Shown: positions 1-11,920, numbered from the stretch's first letter. The stretch: 64,000 bases of DNA from Zerene cesonia (GCF_012273895.1 NC_052102.1:248001-312000); one strand, 5' to 3'. Notes: a model not told the origin generated them from the letters alone. Translations and numbers: made by a program.

Positions 1-578
1 ATACCTGTAATTTTTGTTGAAACATTACGATAGAAACGACCGAGTGAAAAAAACCTTAAATTCAATTAAAATATTAAGTGAATTTATAATATATGTACAT
101 GCTTTTGATATCAGCTGCCTTCGCTTTAGAAACAAAAGAATTTTTAGCGGGTTGCCAGGAAGCGTCTGTCTCACAATGACCACGTTTGATGTAGGTAGTA
201 TTGGAACCTATTAAATATTGAATAAACCGCGTTAAAAGTCAATCTATGTTTCTTATCTCCAAATATAAATTATAAATTTTCATATTAAAGTGTTGCCTTG
301 CTGTACATTTAAACTAAATTTATTAATCACATTTTTATTCAGATCATGAAAAATAAATAAACCATATTAACCTATATGCGAAGTCAAGTACATACGTTCT
401 TGCTATCTACAGCGTCTGATGTAATATCAAAATGAACAGCATCACCCCCAAAAGCTTAATCGTCATTCCTAATGAAATAACAACATGTATCCGACGTGCA
501 TTATTCAAGCTGTTGAGCGAGCACAGTTTAATGCGGGTATAATAGAAATAGCTGAATGGACGCGTGGTGACGTAGCCG
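1..578. other. AT-rich non-coding stretch
   Basis: The only open frame of any length here is 66 codons from position 14, and it resembles no protein I know. I see no repeat shared with the rest of the window and no structured element. Confidence 0.6.
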
Positions 579-640
579 CCCGGAATAATATTATCCCACG
601 AATCAATCCCAGCATAATATTATCCTGGGATTGAATCCGC
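579..640 (+). repeat. Rep-K: palindromic dispersed repeat fragment
   Basis: Two direct copies of ATAATATTATCC lie 29 bp apart (585-596 and 614-625). The second sits inside a perfect 10-bp inverted repeat, TCAATCCCAG at 603-612 against CTGGGATTGA at 625-634. The opening CCCGGAATAAT..TTATCC recurs with one mismatch at 1750-1767, which supports a dispersed element. The class is unknown; a small inverted-repeat DNA element is one possibility. Confidence 0.55.
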
Positions 641-1320
641 TCCCGGGGGCTCCGTTTGAAATCGATATTAACACGCTTTTATTTGCTCAACGGTGGATTT
701 TTTTGAGTGCAATGTGTGTCGATGGCTTAGGTTTGTGGGAGCCACGTTCGATCCTAGTTTTCTGTCTGTGATGTGTTATGGGCTCTTTTTGAAGTAATAT
801 GTATGGATAGTGTGTTTATGAAGTATTTTGAAGTCTCAGGATATAAACAAGACGTGGTGTTAAATAAATTAATTATTAAAACGTTTTAGAACATAAAAGG
901 CGTAATATTAAAGCGCAGAAATTAATCACAAATTTGAAAACCAACAACAATTAAATTTAAATATTATTGTTACAGAATAACTTCTCCAATACGTTATTTG
1001 TTAAATAAACAGAAGTCGGACTATTTGATAATAATAATTTAAAGTTTGTTGACTGACTGGTGTTAGCTGACCAGACCACCAAGACGGGTTCATAAAACTT
1101 CAACTAATTTATTGAAGGACATTCTCGAACAAATTCTACGGCATCATTGTAGCATGCACATAAAACTTACACACTGTTGTAAGGTAGTTATAAATAAGTT
1201 CATATTACGGCTTTTGAAACGTGCTTGCCACATTTTCCGACGCTTTCGCCTTCAAACATATCCCAATCTCGGACTACAGGGCCATTTGACTATTTTTACA
1301 CGCTTTTTATTAGCTTCACC
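641..1320. other. Non-coding stretch without recognised features
   Basis: AT-rich sequence. A 77-codon frame begins at 1112 and runs into the next repeat, with no recognisable product. I see nothing else here. Confidence 0.55.
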
Positions 1321-1505
1321 TGTATGTTTGTATGTTTGTTTGTAACCGACTTCTTTGGGCGCGATTTTGACCCACTTTAAACGGCCAGATTTCGTTCAAA
1401 CTTTGTAGATTTATTGAGGACCAATGACAATACACTAATTTGATAAAATTATTCCATTTTTCAATTTGCAAAATATGATAAAAGCGTGTTTTTTAGTTTT
1501 TTTAA
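1321..1505 (+). repeat. Rep-I: single dispersed repeat copy
   Basis: It opens with a TGTATGTTTG-type simple tract (1321-1342). A segment beginning TAACCGACTTCTTTGGGCGC then describes a G+C-richer head that decays into AT-rich sequence by about 1505. I recall this head as a repeat in lepidopteran genomes, but only one copy is present here, so the call rests on recall. Both ends are approximate. Confidence 0.45.
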
Positions 1506-1666
1506 ACTATTATAATATATTTTTTCAAGTATGTTACAAAAAACCTCATCATTCAATCACATTTCGCATTTAAGAAAGCTTAAGTTATACATTATACGCA
1601 ACGATAACGCTCTATTACGCAGTTCCCCTTTCTATTAACAGTTTTCGAAAATATCCGTTTTAGGTG

Positions 1667-1720
1667 TCGATATAAAGGGTCGGCTATCGGTTCCTATCGA
1701 TATAAATGTAGGTATTCGAT
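1667..1720. promoter_or_regulatory. DREF/BEAF-type CGATA cluster
   Basis: TCGATATAAA occurs twice at a 30-bp spacing (1667-1676 and 1697-1706). The second copy overlaps an exact TATCGATA octamer at 1695-1702. Another TATCG lies at about 1685 and TTCGAT at about 1714. TATCGATA is the core recognised by DREF, and CGATA by BEAF-32, in Drosophila. Whether either acts in this species is inference. Confidence 0.3.
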
Positions 1721-1749
1721 GAAAACGTACGAATCGCCTATTGGATGGA

Positions 1750-1790
1750 CCCGGAATAATTTTATCCTAGGTTTTATCCCGCGACGACGC
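1750..1790 (+). repeat. Rep-K: second copy fragment
   Basis: CCCGGAATAATTTTATCC at 1750-1767 matches 579-596 with one mismatch. It continues into TAGGTTTTATCCCGCG, which echoes the TATCC pattern. A 111-codon frame that starts at 1719 crosses this fragment and the next element and is therefore probably spurious. Confidence 0.55.
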
Positions 1791-1967
1791 TTTGATAAAC
1801 AGAAACTGGTATTTTATTGTTATTTGTGTGCAAGTGAAAATTGTTTTTTTGTACGTGTTTTCTGGTTTGATAAGATTTCGGTAACTCCTTTGAAAAGCTT
1901 TGTAAACTGGTGGTATGTTGTTAGAATTAGATGTCAACACGAGCTTTGCACCAAACCTCTGGTGTTA

Positions 1968-2160
1968 ACCGACTTCAAAAAAGGAGGAGGTTTACTCGAT
2001 TGTATTAATTTTTTGTTAACGCAAATTCAATGGCGACCAATATTTTTCAAATAAAAAGGAGTCTAAAAAATAAAAAGGAGTCATAACAATTGGTTTAACC
2101 ACCACAAAGCTCTGATAAAGTACAGCCGAATTGATGATCTCCTCCTTTTTTGAAGTCGGT
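1968..2160. repeat. Rep-A: element bounded by a perfect 22-bp inverted repeat
   Basis: The left end ACCGACTTCAAAAAAGGAG (1968-1990) is matched by its reverse complement at 2139-2160 over at least 22 bp without mismatch. Inside the right arm the diverged subterminal motif AATTCGGCTGT, read inward, corresponds to TCGATTGTATT of the left arm. So two Rep-A termini face each other in a 193-bp unit. Between them AATAAAAAGGAGTC is repeated 19 bp apart (2050-2063 and 2069-2082). It could be a foldback element, two head-to-head copies or a small MITE. No coding capacity. Confidence 0.75.
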
Positions 2161-3639
2161 AGATAAATACAGACAAGTGCTACATATCTTAAACGTGCAC
2201 TGAACACAGGCATTTTTTGGTCGTCTCAAAACGAAGTGAGGTGAGTCGCTTTAAACCCTAGATAAAAACTCATCGCTAACCTGAGCTAAGCCTCGGGAAT
2301 CAGCTAATCCTTTTACAGGAAAACATTTCTTAAACAAACCCGAGATTACGAGCGAACTTGTAATCAGTTAGCGCTGAATACTCAAGCGTACGATAGACGA
2401 GCGCGGACACGCAGCGTTTTACACTTCAAAGGCTATGTAAGGTTAGGTTAGTTTAATTACATTAAAAAGTTAAGAAAAAAATTGTGTTGGTTCCTATAAG
2501 AGTGCAAGTTTTTAGTGAGGGTAAGAATTGAAATTTGAAATTATAATAGGGTACATTGGTAGTTATTTATTTTTTATTTATTTCAATATATCGATATTTA
2601 CTAAGCAATACATAGATGTGAACACAAAGCGGAGCTTGTAACACAATATTTTTTAAAGAAATCTCTTTTACGAAGAAACGTATCCCAAATTATGATGTTT
2701 CAAGCAAGAAGTTAAGACTTAATTACCACTGCAATTTGAAGGTCAAAAATCGCACGCGTACAGGCCGCCTTAGCGGACGCCGGGAGCGAAGCGTAATCCC
2801 TTGTTTAAACGAAGATTACCTCTTATCAGCTGAGACCAGGGCTTTCCTCACTTTCAATTAACCAACGTTTAATTTTTTGTATAGCAAGGGTCAGGGTACG
2901 ATAAATCTATTGGTCGTAATTGATACCTTGAGATAAGGACAATCCACGGTTTAAACATATAATCGCATCTGCAAGAATCAAGTATTTAAGGATTCCGAAT
3001 TCATTTAAGTTATTTTTAAGTAATTTACAAACGGATTTGGAACTTTTAAGGATTTCTGGGAATCAATGTGATAGAGGATAAATATTAAAGAGATATAATT
3101 CATTTTAATGTATTTTTTTTTTCTAAAATCATATTTACATCTAACATTTTCTTTATAACTATTCATACTGAAACATAAAAAATATCTTTGCCTCATAAAA
3201 AGCTTTATTCGCATTCATATTATTATTTGGGTCAATTGGTCAGATAAGACCGGCGGGTACTTCCGAATGACCGACACAAAGCTATCGAGATTGCATCGGT
3301 TTCATCTCGAAATAAACTTCAGATACACAACTGAATAACAAATCTTATTTATATAGAATCTAGACAATATTTTCTATTTCATAAATCGACCGTTATTCGA
3401 TATCTGTTTAAGTATAGCAAAGGAAGGATAAAAACTTTTGTAAATATCTGTATATTTATAATTGTATCATCTAAATATAACAATTATTATACATAAGTTA
3501 AGTAAAACCCAAATTTATCTCCAAGTTAACCAAAGGCGTACAAGACATTCATAAAACTGTAACATCAATGAAGGACCATTGACCAGGATAAGGGACCATT
3601 CGCACTGAACAATAAAAACACATATACATTTGATTCTTG
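2161..3639. other. Non-coding stretch
   Basis: AT-rich sequence with an isolated TATCGATA at 2589-2596 and a GGTTAGGTTAG pair near 2441. The latter is too short to count as telomere-type TTAGG repeats. A 69-codon frame on the minus strand (3005-3214) is lysine-rich low-complexity translation and unconvincing. Confidence 0.55.
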
Positions 3640-3800
3640 TCGCATCGGCCGGCTAGCTCGTTCCTAAGGGCGAACGATTACTTTGCTATCGTGCGCAATA
3701 CAATCAACATTACATGAGCCAGCTGGAGCCCTAAATTATGGCGGCTCGCGTAACGAAGGGCCCCGACCCCAGCCCCCAGAAGGGGACAAACGTCCAAATA
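3640..3800. other. G+C-richer island with an E-box palindrome
   Basis: This stretch is clearly richer in G+C than its surroundings. It contains CGGCCGG near 3647, the E-box palindrome CCAGCTGG near 3719, and a C-run/G-run pair, CAGCCCCCAGAAGGGG, near 3771. Frames are open on both strands (3683-3886 plus, 3678-3938 minus), as expected where AT-rich stops are rare, and neither resembles a known protein. It could be a conserved regulatory element or an unrecognised repeat. Confidence 0.3.
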
Positions 3801-5564
3801 AAGTGACAATTGGTATCGGGCACACGTATTTTTATTCGCCTTATTTATGGCACTATTTCCCTTGCGCTGTTTACTGTAGCATGTAAAAGTGTTGTAAAAA
3901 ACGAGTACGCTTTTGATTTGTATCTGTATTTTCTGCAAAAAAAGTAAATTTGTTCCATTTTTCGGCTATTTATGTTTGCGATAATAACGCAGACCGTATC
4001 TGCTGATTGACGCTTCGTAAAACTTTCGGCGGATATTTTTCGCAAATTCTTAATTTCGAATCAGGTAATTAATTTAATAGCGAGTTAATTAAGCAGAAAC
4101 TGTTAACGAACTTTACGGGCCGTTTAACCGGTGTTTTTGTCACAATTTACAGGTGTTTGAAGTTACCTTTTAGATTTTATTAGTCACTTATAAATAAAAA
4201 AATCTTAAAAGGCCAAGATTGCTTTCACAATTAACTCTCCTAACTTGTACAGATAGCGTTTAGATATTTGAAGCGCAGCGTAAGAAGACGGATCGATATA
4301 CTCGGACTTTAAGGAAAAAAAGATAGTATCGGAATTGACAGTTTAATCTAGAGGATTGGGCGTGCGGCTGCACTGGGGGACAAAGAAAAAAAATGTTCTC
4401 GCTCCAGTGAAACAGAAACTCGGGTCCGAGTGATGAATGAAGGTTGCGGCCTGCGCGCTGATTGGAATTTGGCCCCCCGCTCCTAGCGATGCGCAAATTA
4501 AAGTAAATAACTGGTGTTAGCTATTTTGTTCAGCAGTTGTTACTGTTGCAATACCCGTTTATCATAATGTTCCAAGTCTATGAATATGTACTTAACATTT
4601 TGTCATGTGAGTCAGACCAGTCGTTTCGGTACGCTTTTTAAGATACCTGTTGTGTTTAGTGCACACGAAAGAGGCATTATGATTCACTTCTTGTTATGTC
4701 CATGTATATTTATCGGCCGAATGAAATATATAGACTATAGGTTAGTCATTAGAGGTTGGATAGATTTGAGATTCACAAATGTCACCATAAAACCCAATTC
4801 AGGATACGTAGTTGGAACAATGATTTGATTTCAATAGTTATTGTGATCAGTTTTTTATGTCACTTCACAGCTTCTGTAGCGTAAGCATTAATTATTTATA
4901 TCAATGCAACATAACAATATACTAACTCAATAATCAATTCAAATATGATATATATTTTAAAACAGTATTTTCAAAAGATACAGTGGTCATTTTATAACTT
5001 GATTGTAGTCTCGTGTGTAGACTAAAACAAATCAGATGACATTTCGCTTTTGTTAAAGTCACGGAAGGTGAAACAATATTAGGTCCACAGCTAGCTAATT
5101 TCATCGATGACATAATTTGTCGCAACTTGTGTGTTATGACTAATGCTACAAAAATACTGGTGTTTGGGATAACTTATTAATAACAAAAGAAAATATTGAA
5201 ACATACAACACTCTGGAAAAGAGTCCAACTGGCCCTTCCCAGATAATTAAGCGTAATTAAATGACAATTAACATAATATTGCTGTGAAAATAGGATATTT
5301 GAGCTAATCCCACGGACAACGAAATAACCAATCCAGAAGCACGTGTCTATTCCCACGGTTATATTTCAACACTGTTTAACTAAACAAGGTACAAACATCA
5401 CATCTAACTCTACTCGTATACAAATTCTACATAATAACCGTTTGTTAAATAGATACTTTCAGCTTTTTTACATATCGAAGTATATAATATAACAATAAAG
5501 CAATATGTAATTTTTCTATAGGGTTGTATGAATGTCAGAATTTATTTGAATTAACGATATAAGT
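3801..5564. other. Non-coding stretch
   Basis: AT-rich DNA with a smaller G+C-richer patch at about 4330-4495. That patch contains the near-palindrome ACTCGGGTCCGAGT (4418-4431). Frames on both strands here are 63 to 86 codons and unrecognised. No family repeat is visible. Confidence 0.5.
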
Positions 5565-5762
5565 AACTAGCTGCGCCCCGCGGTTGCTCTCGCGTAAGTC
5601 TATCGTATCCCGTAAGAATATCGGGATAAAACGTTACCTATGTGTTATTCCGGTTACCCAGCTATCTTGTACCAAATTTCATTGCAATCGGATCAGTAGT
5701 TTTTGCGTGAACGAACATACACACATCCTCACAAACTTTCGCATTTATAATATTAGTAGGAT
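5565..5762 (+). repeat. Rep-B: near-complete copy
   Basis: It starts ACTAGCTGCGCCCCGCGGTTG and ends CGCATTTATAATATTAGTAGG. It shares every segment with the copies at 33128 and 51765: the GTATCCCGTA.GAATATCGGGATAAAA box, the CCAAATTTCATTGCAATCGG box, the TTTTTGCGTGAA box and the tail. At about 198 bp with no open frame this is a short non-autonomous element or a repeated 3' end. The 74-codon frame at 5584-5808 lies inside it and is spurious. Confidence 0.85.
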
Positions 5763-5920
5763 ACTTCAAGTTAAACAGGCGATAGTACATCTAACAATGA
5801 ATATATAATTAACGAATGAAACACTGAATGAATTCGATTATTATGAGCCCGATCAAACGGCGCACATCTGGTATATGTCCACAGTGCATTGACCTGATTA
5901 TTTATATTTGTTACATTTGT

Positions 5921-6100
5921 TGCTAGATCGGCGTCAGTCCCCTGGGACGTCGTGAGGTACTCGCGTCGGGGGTAATCGAGTTACCTGATGGGACCTGCAA
6001 GCTATAACGTTGGTCGCATGTGCGCTGTAAGGTCGCTATCCGAGCACGATGATATAAGACTGGTGGGGAATACGAGAAATTATTGTAAGATCCACTTTTA
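5921..6100 (+). repeat. Rep-J: G+C-richer segment, probable repeat
   Basis: A block of balanced composition begins near TAGATCGGCGTCAGTCCCC and runs through CCGAGCACGATGATATAAGA and a GTGGGGAAT motif. It differs sharply from the flanks. I recall similar text as repetitive in Lepidoptera, but no second copy is present in the window. The 62-codon minus-strand frame over it (5923-6111) has no recognisable product. A fragment of a structured RNA or a pseudogene is the alternative. Confidence 0.4.
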
Positions 6101-6767
6101 TAATAGACCAAAAGAAGGGGATTTGATATTTCTTTAGAGTAGTACAGTTGAGTGAGTGTAGCTAAAATGTAAACGATTAAAAACGTTTTATTATTGATGC
6201 AATATTTAAGATTTCGTTTCTTCCGGGAAATTAAAACTAGTCTCGGCGGGCTCGGTTTCTGCTAGCGTGTGTTGTATCATAAAAAGTGACTAGTATTCGG
6301 CCATAACGTGAAAGTATTCGTAAAATTTCTCTGAAAACTCATAACGAACGTACGTTTATCCGTCGTAAACGTAAAACCGCTACAAAAATATATTATTTCG
6401 TTACGTTATGACATGAATAACAAAGTTAACCTCAATAAAACATTTAGAAGGAGCCACCGGGGCGTTCGTTAAAACCTTTCGTGTAAAACGAACTGAAACG
6501 CGGAACTTCCAATTTTTCCCTCCATTTCAAAATGCATTTTTTTACCGCGCGCGCTTTCGTATCGACATTCAGCCAGTCGGTTGCATTTTGATTTTTTTGT
6601 AATCTATAGATATGATATATGTTATCTGTAATTGTTATGAAATAAAAAAAAGGAAATAAAGCATTACATTTTAATATTTATATATGATGGACACAAAAAG
6701 GTCTTTTTTTATAAGTCGTTAGTTTGAATAGAAGCTGAATAACTATTTTCTACAAAAAAAGTCACGT
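6101..6767. other. Non-coding stretch
   Basis: AT-rich, with a short G+C-richer patch around 6460-6560 that holds a CGCGCGCG-like run near 6546. I see no repeat or gene. Confidence 0.5.
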
Positions 6768-6938
6768 TACCGGGAAGGGGGTCTATATTAAAAAATGGGA
6801 CCAAATGACAACAATTTACTTTGACACACAAAAAGAATCATGTTAATCGGTCGAAAGCCCACCTAGTTATCGACTGACAAACCAAAAAAATATACAGTCG
6901 AATTGAAAACTACCTTTGTATTAGGTATCGTCGGCTAA
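6768..6938 (-). repeat. Rep-A: diverged copy, minus orientation
   Basis: Read on the minus strand it begins with a degraded AACCGACTTCAAAAAAGG end near 6938. The TTCAATTCGACTGTAT subterminal motif follows (reverse complement at about 6891-6907). The conserved TCGGTC, TTATCGA and GGGACCAAATGA.AACAATTT boxes follow in the same order as in the copy at 53306-53480. Confidence 0.7.
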
Positions 6939-8054
6939 AAAATAACGACAACCACAATTTTAAATTCATTGAACTATGCGTTCATAAAAGTAACTGAGCT
7001 GATAGACCGCATCTACACGGTGTTTACGCATTGGGGCGCGCACACGCACGTGTTACAATACAATAACAAAGCGATCAAAGACCCTGTCTCCGCTGTGCGT
7101 TTCAAAATACAACTTGCGTATATTATTCAAGAGTTTTGTAATACAATGTTTTGATTTTCATCAATCATAGCTTGTGTTCCGGCAACTGTTGTTTCAGTTA
7201 TTGGTACCATGTAATCGAATTTGGACTACATGCGTGGAACGTAATTGCTTTCCTGATTTTTTTCCAACATTCCGTTTAGACGCGATGATATATGTTTATA
7301 ATAAAATATTAGAAGAATTAGAAACGTGATTTTAAGAACAGTAAATAATGTTACATATTATTAATTAGTAGTTGTTAAACCTCTTTGCATAATTCCCTAT
7401 CTATAATAAAAAGAAACAAAATTGAAAAAAATCATCGTAAATGTATCTAAACACAGTTATCGCTGATAAAATATTTTGCGCAATATATAAAAATTGCAAA
7501 ACCCCATTCATTAAAGCTGAAAGAAATTTGAACATGCATTAAATTCGGTAAATATTAACAATCCATTAAGGGGCAGCTGCTTGGGAGCTTAACGCAAATC
7601 TTAACTCAAAATAAAGGGAAGCTAGCCCCTTGCCGATTGGCAGGCTGGTCAAATAAGGACCCTTATCGCTGTTGTGTGCGGGAAACATTGCCTTTTCATT
7701 TCTTGATTATGTAGAATATAAGGGTTAAGAACTTTTGTAAATCAAAGATTTTTGGTCCACTGCAGTTCATTATTATTGATTTTGTTAGGCAGTTTGATTA
7801 GATGAACCACAATCTACGAAAAAAACATGCCTTTTTAGCGTACATAGTTACACAAAATACTGATTATACGATCAAAGTGATCACCTAATTTTAGTGTACA
7901 TTGTTTAATCAATTTTAACAAATAGGTGAACCCACAACTAGCGATAACGAGTTCTTTGTGAGGTCTAAATCCCTCCAAGTAACAAGCAATTATACACAAG
8001 TATGTGTGTTTGGATCGTACAATTACGCAATATGCAGGTACGGCGAGGCCTGAG
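6939..8054. other. Non-coding stretch with a G+C-richer patch near 7570-7690
   Basis: The patch at 7570-7690 contains the E-box GGCAGCTGC, a CCGATTGGC CCAAT-type motif and the inverted repeat ATAAGGACCCTTAT. Those features are compatible with a regulatory element but are not proof. A 61-codon frame at 6969-7154 is unrecognised. Confidence 0.4.
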
Positions 8055-8089
8055 GGCGAGGGGTCTCCTAAGAATGCACTCCCCTCGCC
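8055..8089. repeat. 9-bp G+C inverted repeat
   Basis: GGCGAGGGG at 8055-8063 is exactly complementary to CCCCTCGCC at 8081-8089, with a 17-nt loop. It sits in a G+C-rich patch (8036-8110) inside AT-rich DNA. It could be part of an unrecognised repeat; a looser patch of similar composition lies at about 8610-8700. Confidence 0.5.
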
Positions 8090-9014
8090 TTTGCTCCCCA
8101 GGGATGTACCGTGGAATGCTACTGTTTTATTTTTATTGTTATGTGCGCCTAAACTGAATGTTTTATTGATTTTTGTATGTCTTTGATGTATGTTATAAGG
8201 TATCGGGTTGATGTATTACATTTTTAAGTTTAGATGAAACATACATCAAAATGTTCGTAAAATCTGTTATTATTTTCACATGTTGGTTAATGTGTACGTT
8301 GGAGTGTCAACTAAGAATTCAGCGATTTTAATTATCTAAATCAGCTTAGGTGAAACCTAGGTGATCTATTTTTAATGAAACTAATATTTAAAGAGTATAA
8401 TAGTGGATAAAATAAAATTACAGAATGTCAATTATATACAAAAAATTTATTTATAATAAAAATACATATCTATATTGAGTACTATCATTCCATATTCTGA
8501 ATGGCTGCTAACTTCAACATAGTTAAAAAATATAACAATCTAAATGTTTAAGAAACGCGAACCCCACACAAGATATTTTAATACGTCACTTGATGTATAA
8601 TTAAACGGCCAGTATGCGGCAGAAGGGGCAAGGCTGAGGGAACATCGACAGATGCAGAATCCCCAGCGATTTCGCATAGAGCACTCATGGGATAGACGGG
8701 TCTATTATTTCTTAGGGCTATATTATATTGTAGGAATTGCATATGAAATTAGGTTGACTACAAATTGATGCATTTAGTATCAAGTTGCAAAGACCTCGTT
8801 TATTCTTATTGTCAATCTAAATGTATTACCAATCTTGAAATAATCGAAATGCCCATATATACGAATAATTATAAAAAGCCCGGGACACTAGCAAATACAA
8901 AATACTAAATATTTAGTGTTTATTTCGCTCCACAAATTAAAAATGTGCATAAAATATTATTCTTCATAAAAAACATTATCAAAAATTTATTCTCGTACAT
9001 TACTTTTATAACCA
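8090..9014. other. Non-coding stretch
   Basis: Mostly AT-rich. The patch at 8610-8700 is G+C richer. ACTAAATATTTAGT at 8904-8917 is a perfect 14-bp palindrome. No gene is seen. Confidence 0.5.
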
Positions 9015-9217
9015 CACTAACTTTTTGCCCGCAGCTCCACCCGTGTTTCATGTGTAGAAAGGAGAAGATTGTCAGTCCCGCATAGTTCCCGTGTCTCAAA
9101 CTATTCAGAAATTAACTTGATCCAAACAGGTGCAGTAGTTCCTGAGATCAGCGCGTTCAAACCGAAAAATAAACAAGCATACTCTTTACTTTTATGTGTA
9201 TTAATACTACATAGATA
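9015..9217 (+). repeat. Rep-C: diverged copy
   Basis: It opens ACTAACTTTTTGCCCGCAGC, carries GTAGTTCCTGAGATCAGCGC, and ends with TTAATACTACATAGAT. The last segment is the equivalent of the TATTAGTATAGAT tail in the copies at 32369 and 47019. The middle is diverged. No coding capacity. Confidence 0.65.
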
Positions 9218-9289
9218 TATTGCATAGATTTTTGATGACGATAAGAATGTTTACAAAGCTGTATACTATCTGTATAAAGATTAATCTGT

Positions 9290-9440
9290 GGACCAGAAGC
9301 GGGCCTGACGTTAGTTAGGAACGGCAGGGGACACATCCAGGGCCTAATGAAGGGACGGGGACATTTTTATGGTCAATTTGAACCTTCGATTGTCCCCTAC
9401 GATTGTAAGTTTAGGATGCGATATGCGATAGCTCACGCGT
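9290..9440. other. G+C-richer patch with GGGGACA/TGTCCCC motifs
   Basis: GGGGACA occurs at about 9328 and again near 9358, and TGTCCCC follows near 9393. The motifs could pair in a transcript or belong to an unrecognised repeat. There is no coding evidence. Confidence 0.3.
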
Positions 9441-9605
9441 AATGAGCCCTTTACTTGAAATTGAAGTGTGTTTAAGTGGATGCCCTTTTACTGATTACGA
9501 AAAGTGAGCTCTTTATCTGCTGTTTAGTAACTAGTTATTTATGACGTTTAATATATAGTTGTGCTAAGCCAACTCTTTTAACTTTTGTGACAAATATGTG
9601 TTTTC

Positions 9606-9733
9606 AACCGACTTCAAGAAAAGAAGAAGGTTATCTATTCGTCTGTATTTTTTTTACCCCGTAACTTTCAACTGAGTGAATCGATTTTGATGACCTTTAT
9701 TTATTTCAATGCTGGTGCTGTCCCAGTGGTCAC
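9606..9733 (+). repeat. Rep-A: plus-orientation copy
   Basis: It starts AACCGACTTCAAGAAAAGAA. TTATCTATTCGTCTGTATTT follows, then GTAACTTTCAACTGAGTGAA, then TCGATTTTGATGA. The first 45 bp match the termini of the copy at 1968-2160 in order. The 3' limit is approximate. Confidence 0.75.
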
Positions 9734-11734
9734 AGCGTTATTTTGTTATGAAATGGAAGCATAACGAATTTATACAATTTCGTACCGGCTAATATAACTG
9801 TGAAGTAATTCTAGATCTGGTAGAATAAAGATTGTTCGAGTTTATAATAAACAAACGATTGGAGAAAAACAAATAATACATACATTTTCCTTGATAAAAT
9901 GAGAATATTCAGCGACTTCAGCAAACCACTGTTATATAATCAGTTCTGAACAAGACTGCATCGTAAACATTAATTTCCTGCTAAACTTCTGACCGTAAAA
10001 CAAGAGAACAAAAATAATTCCGAAGAAAAAAGGAAACAACATTCATTTTGCTTTAAAATGCGATAGAAACAAGCCCGGGGTAGGAATAACGACAATTCTT
10101 ATATTACTGGAGCATCGCAAACATTTAATGCTTAACCATTCTTAACTATCAACGAGTAATCTGAGAGCAGCGAACAGCTGGTTGCCCCCCTCCCCTCAAC
10201 ACCGTCCCCCCGGGGGGAAGGAGGTCTGTTTGTGAATTTAAGTGTGCTCTTTGGAAAACAATATCTCTCGCGTTTTATACAGCTAATGCATGTGTGCTCA
10301 TACGACGTGACGTCGCGAAGTTACAGTTACGATATATAAATTAGTGTTTTATTTAGTTCCAAGTGGAATGCTGCACGGAGTGTTGCTTAGTTTCGAGATT
10401 TTTACTGACTTTTATGCTCGTTTTTATGACGTTAACACGTAATTCGTTGTTTGTTGTTGTAGTTACATATCATTTTGTCTCTATAGCTATAGTAATATAT
10501 TATTTTGGTTAAGTCGATATTTTCAACTTATTTATATTTTTGCATATATATTTTTTTAATATCAATAAATCTCAAACGATCTTATTAGTCCAAGTCATAA
10601 TTTTTCGTTCTCATATATTTTATTACGTATAATTAACCCTTGGCTTATATAATTTTATCGCTCACCAACAAAAATGTCTGAAAACAAAGATAATAAATCT
10701 TATTGCCCAAGAAGAGATATCTTAATAAATAGTATATGGAAAGTAAAAAAACAAAGGACTAATGAATTACAAAGGACATTAATGTGTAGATAAGTTTAAT
10801 TACAAGCGATAAATAACTGAGACAAATTGCCGACTGATAGCTGTATCTGAACCCGGGACCTCTCAGATCGGTCCATAGACATGTGTTCAACTCCTTTCAT
10901 CGAAGCCGCGGAGATATTCGAGGCATATAATTAAGTATTGGATAGATGTTTCATATCTCTGCTGATGAAGGGCACGGAATGTGCAAGATAGGGTATGGTA
11001 TCAGACCTCTGTGTGAGCGTTGGTCACAACTAGATTCTTTCAAAGCTAACATTAAGAATTGACAGTTTAGTGATGGTTGACGTAGTTTGGATATGTGTAG
11101 AGCTAGCTTATTTATTAAATGTATCTAGTTGAAATTTTATAATTCTCCATAGACATCCAAGTGGATAGCGTAATTCGTATATTTTATTCACTGGTTAAGT
11201 TGAGTATTATTCACGGTATAATCATCAAAGGTGTATGTCTTAATTTAATAACCTCGCTTTAGGTGTTTTATTAGAAATCCTAATAATATTCACTGATTCG
11301 CCAAAAAACATCTCATATCTCAGAAAGACAGGATCAAAGGCTACCAAGTATATTTCCACTTGCCAAGTGCGTTAACAAATCGCGTAATTAAATACAAAAA
11401 TCAATACAGTGTGATGCGGATACATCGTTAGCGCGTGTCAAAAGCCGGCGGTAAATTGGTTGAGCCTGAATACCTCAAGCCGATTGCACATAAATGGAAC
11501 ACTAAATGATTTCCCTCACATCATTATGATGAATTTCCGACAGCGAGTTAAAAAAATTAGCCAAATACTTAAGCTCAAGCTTTAATTTAACATTTAATAT
11601 TAAAAGAAAACACGTTTATTATGGATACGCAATAAATGAAAACAATAGAGATCATATAAGTACTAAAATACCACCGCTACTCACTGAATGACACAGCCTT
11701 ATTGACAAAGAATATGTTAATACCCAAACTTTTG
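9734..11734. other. Non-coding stretch with a C6G6 palindrome
   Basis: Largely AT-rich. At 10182-10228 there is a pyrimidine-rich then purine-rich tract centred on the perfect palindrome CCCCCCGGGGGG (10206-10217), preceded by an E-box CAGCTG near 10175. A G+C-richer patch near 11430-11480 contains GCCGGCGG. No gene is recognised. Confidence 0.5.
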
Positions 11735-11920
11735 GAGATTATCTCCATATATAATATAGTATTCTCGTGTCACAATGTTAGTTCCATAATCCTCCAATGT
11801 TCATGAAATTTTCTATTTATATCGGATAGGCCTGAGAATTGGCCAACATCTATTTCGCATACCGCTAAACGACAAGGGTATAGCAGGACAGCGTTTGCCG
11901 GGTCGGCTAGTAATTATATA
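11735..11920 (+). repeat. Rep-F: copy with internal deletion
   Basis: After a GGAGATTATCTCC palindrome (11735-11747) it reads ATATAATATAGTATTCTCGT, then GTCACAATGTTAGTT, GGCCTGAGAATTGGCC, CATCTATTT, and ends GTTTGCCGGGTCGGCTAGTA. The order matches 20755-20880 and, inverted, 59814-59940. The segment between CCTCC and TTCATGAAATTTT is shorter than in those copies, so it has lost about 20 bp. No open frame. Confidence 0.75.

Noticed and set aside
1719..2054. 111-codon plus frame, one of the longest in the window
   Set aside because: It crosses a Rep-K fragment and the left end of Rep-A, and its translation shows no domain.
2441..2452. Two GGTTA units resembling insect telomere repeats
   Set aside because: Only two units; no array.
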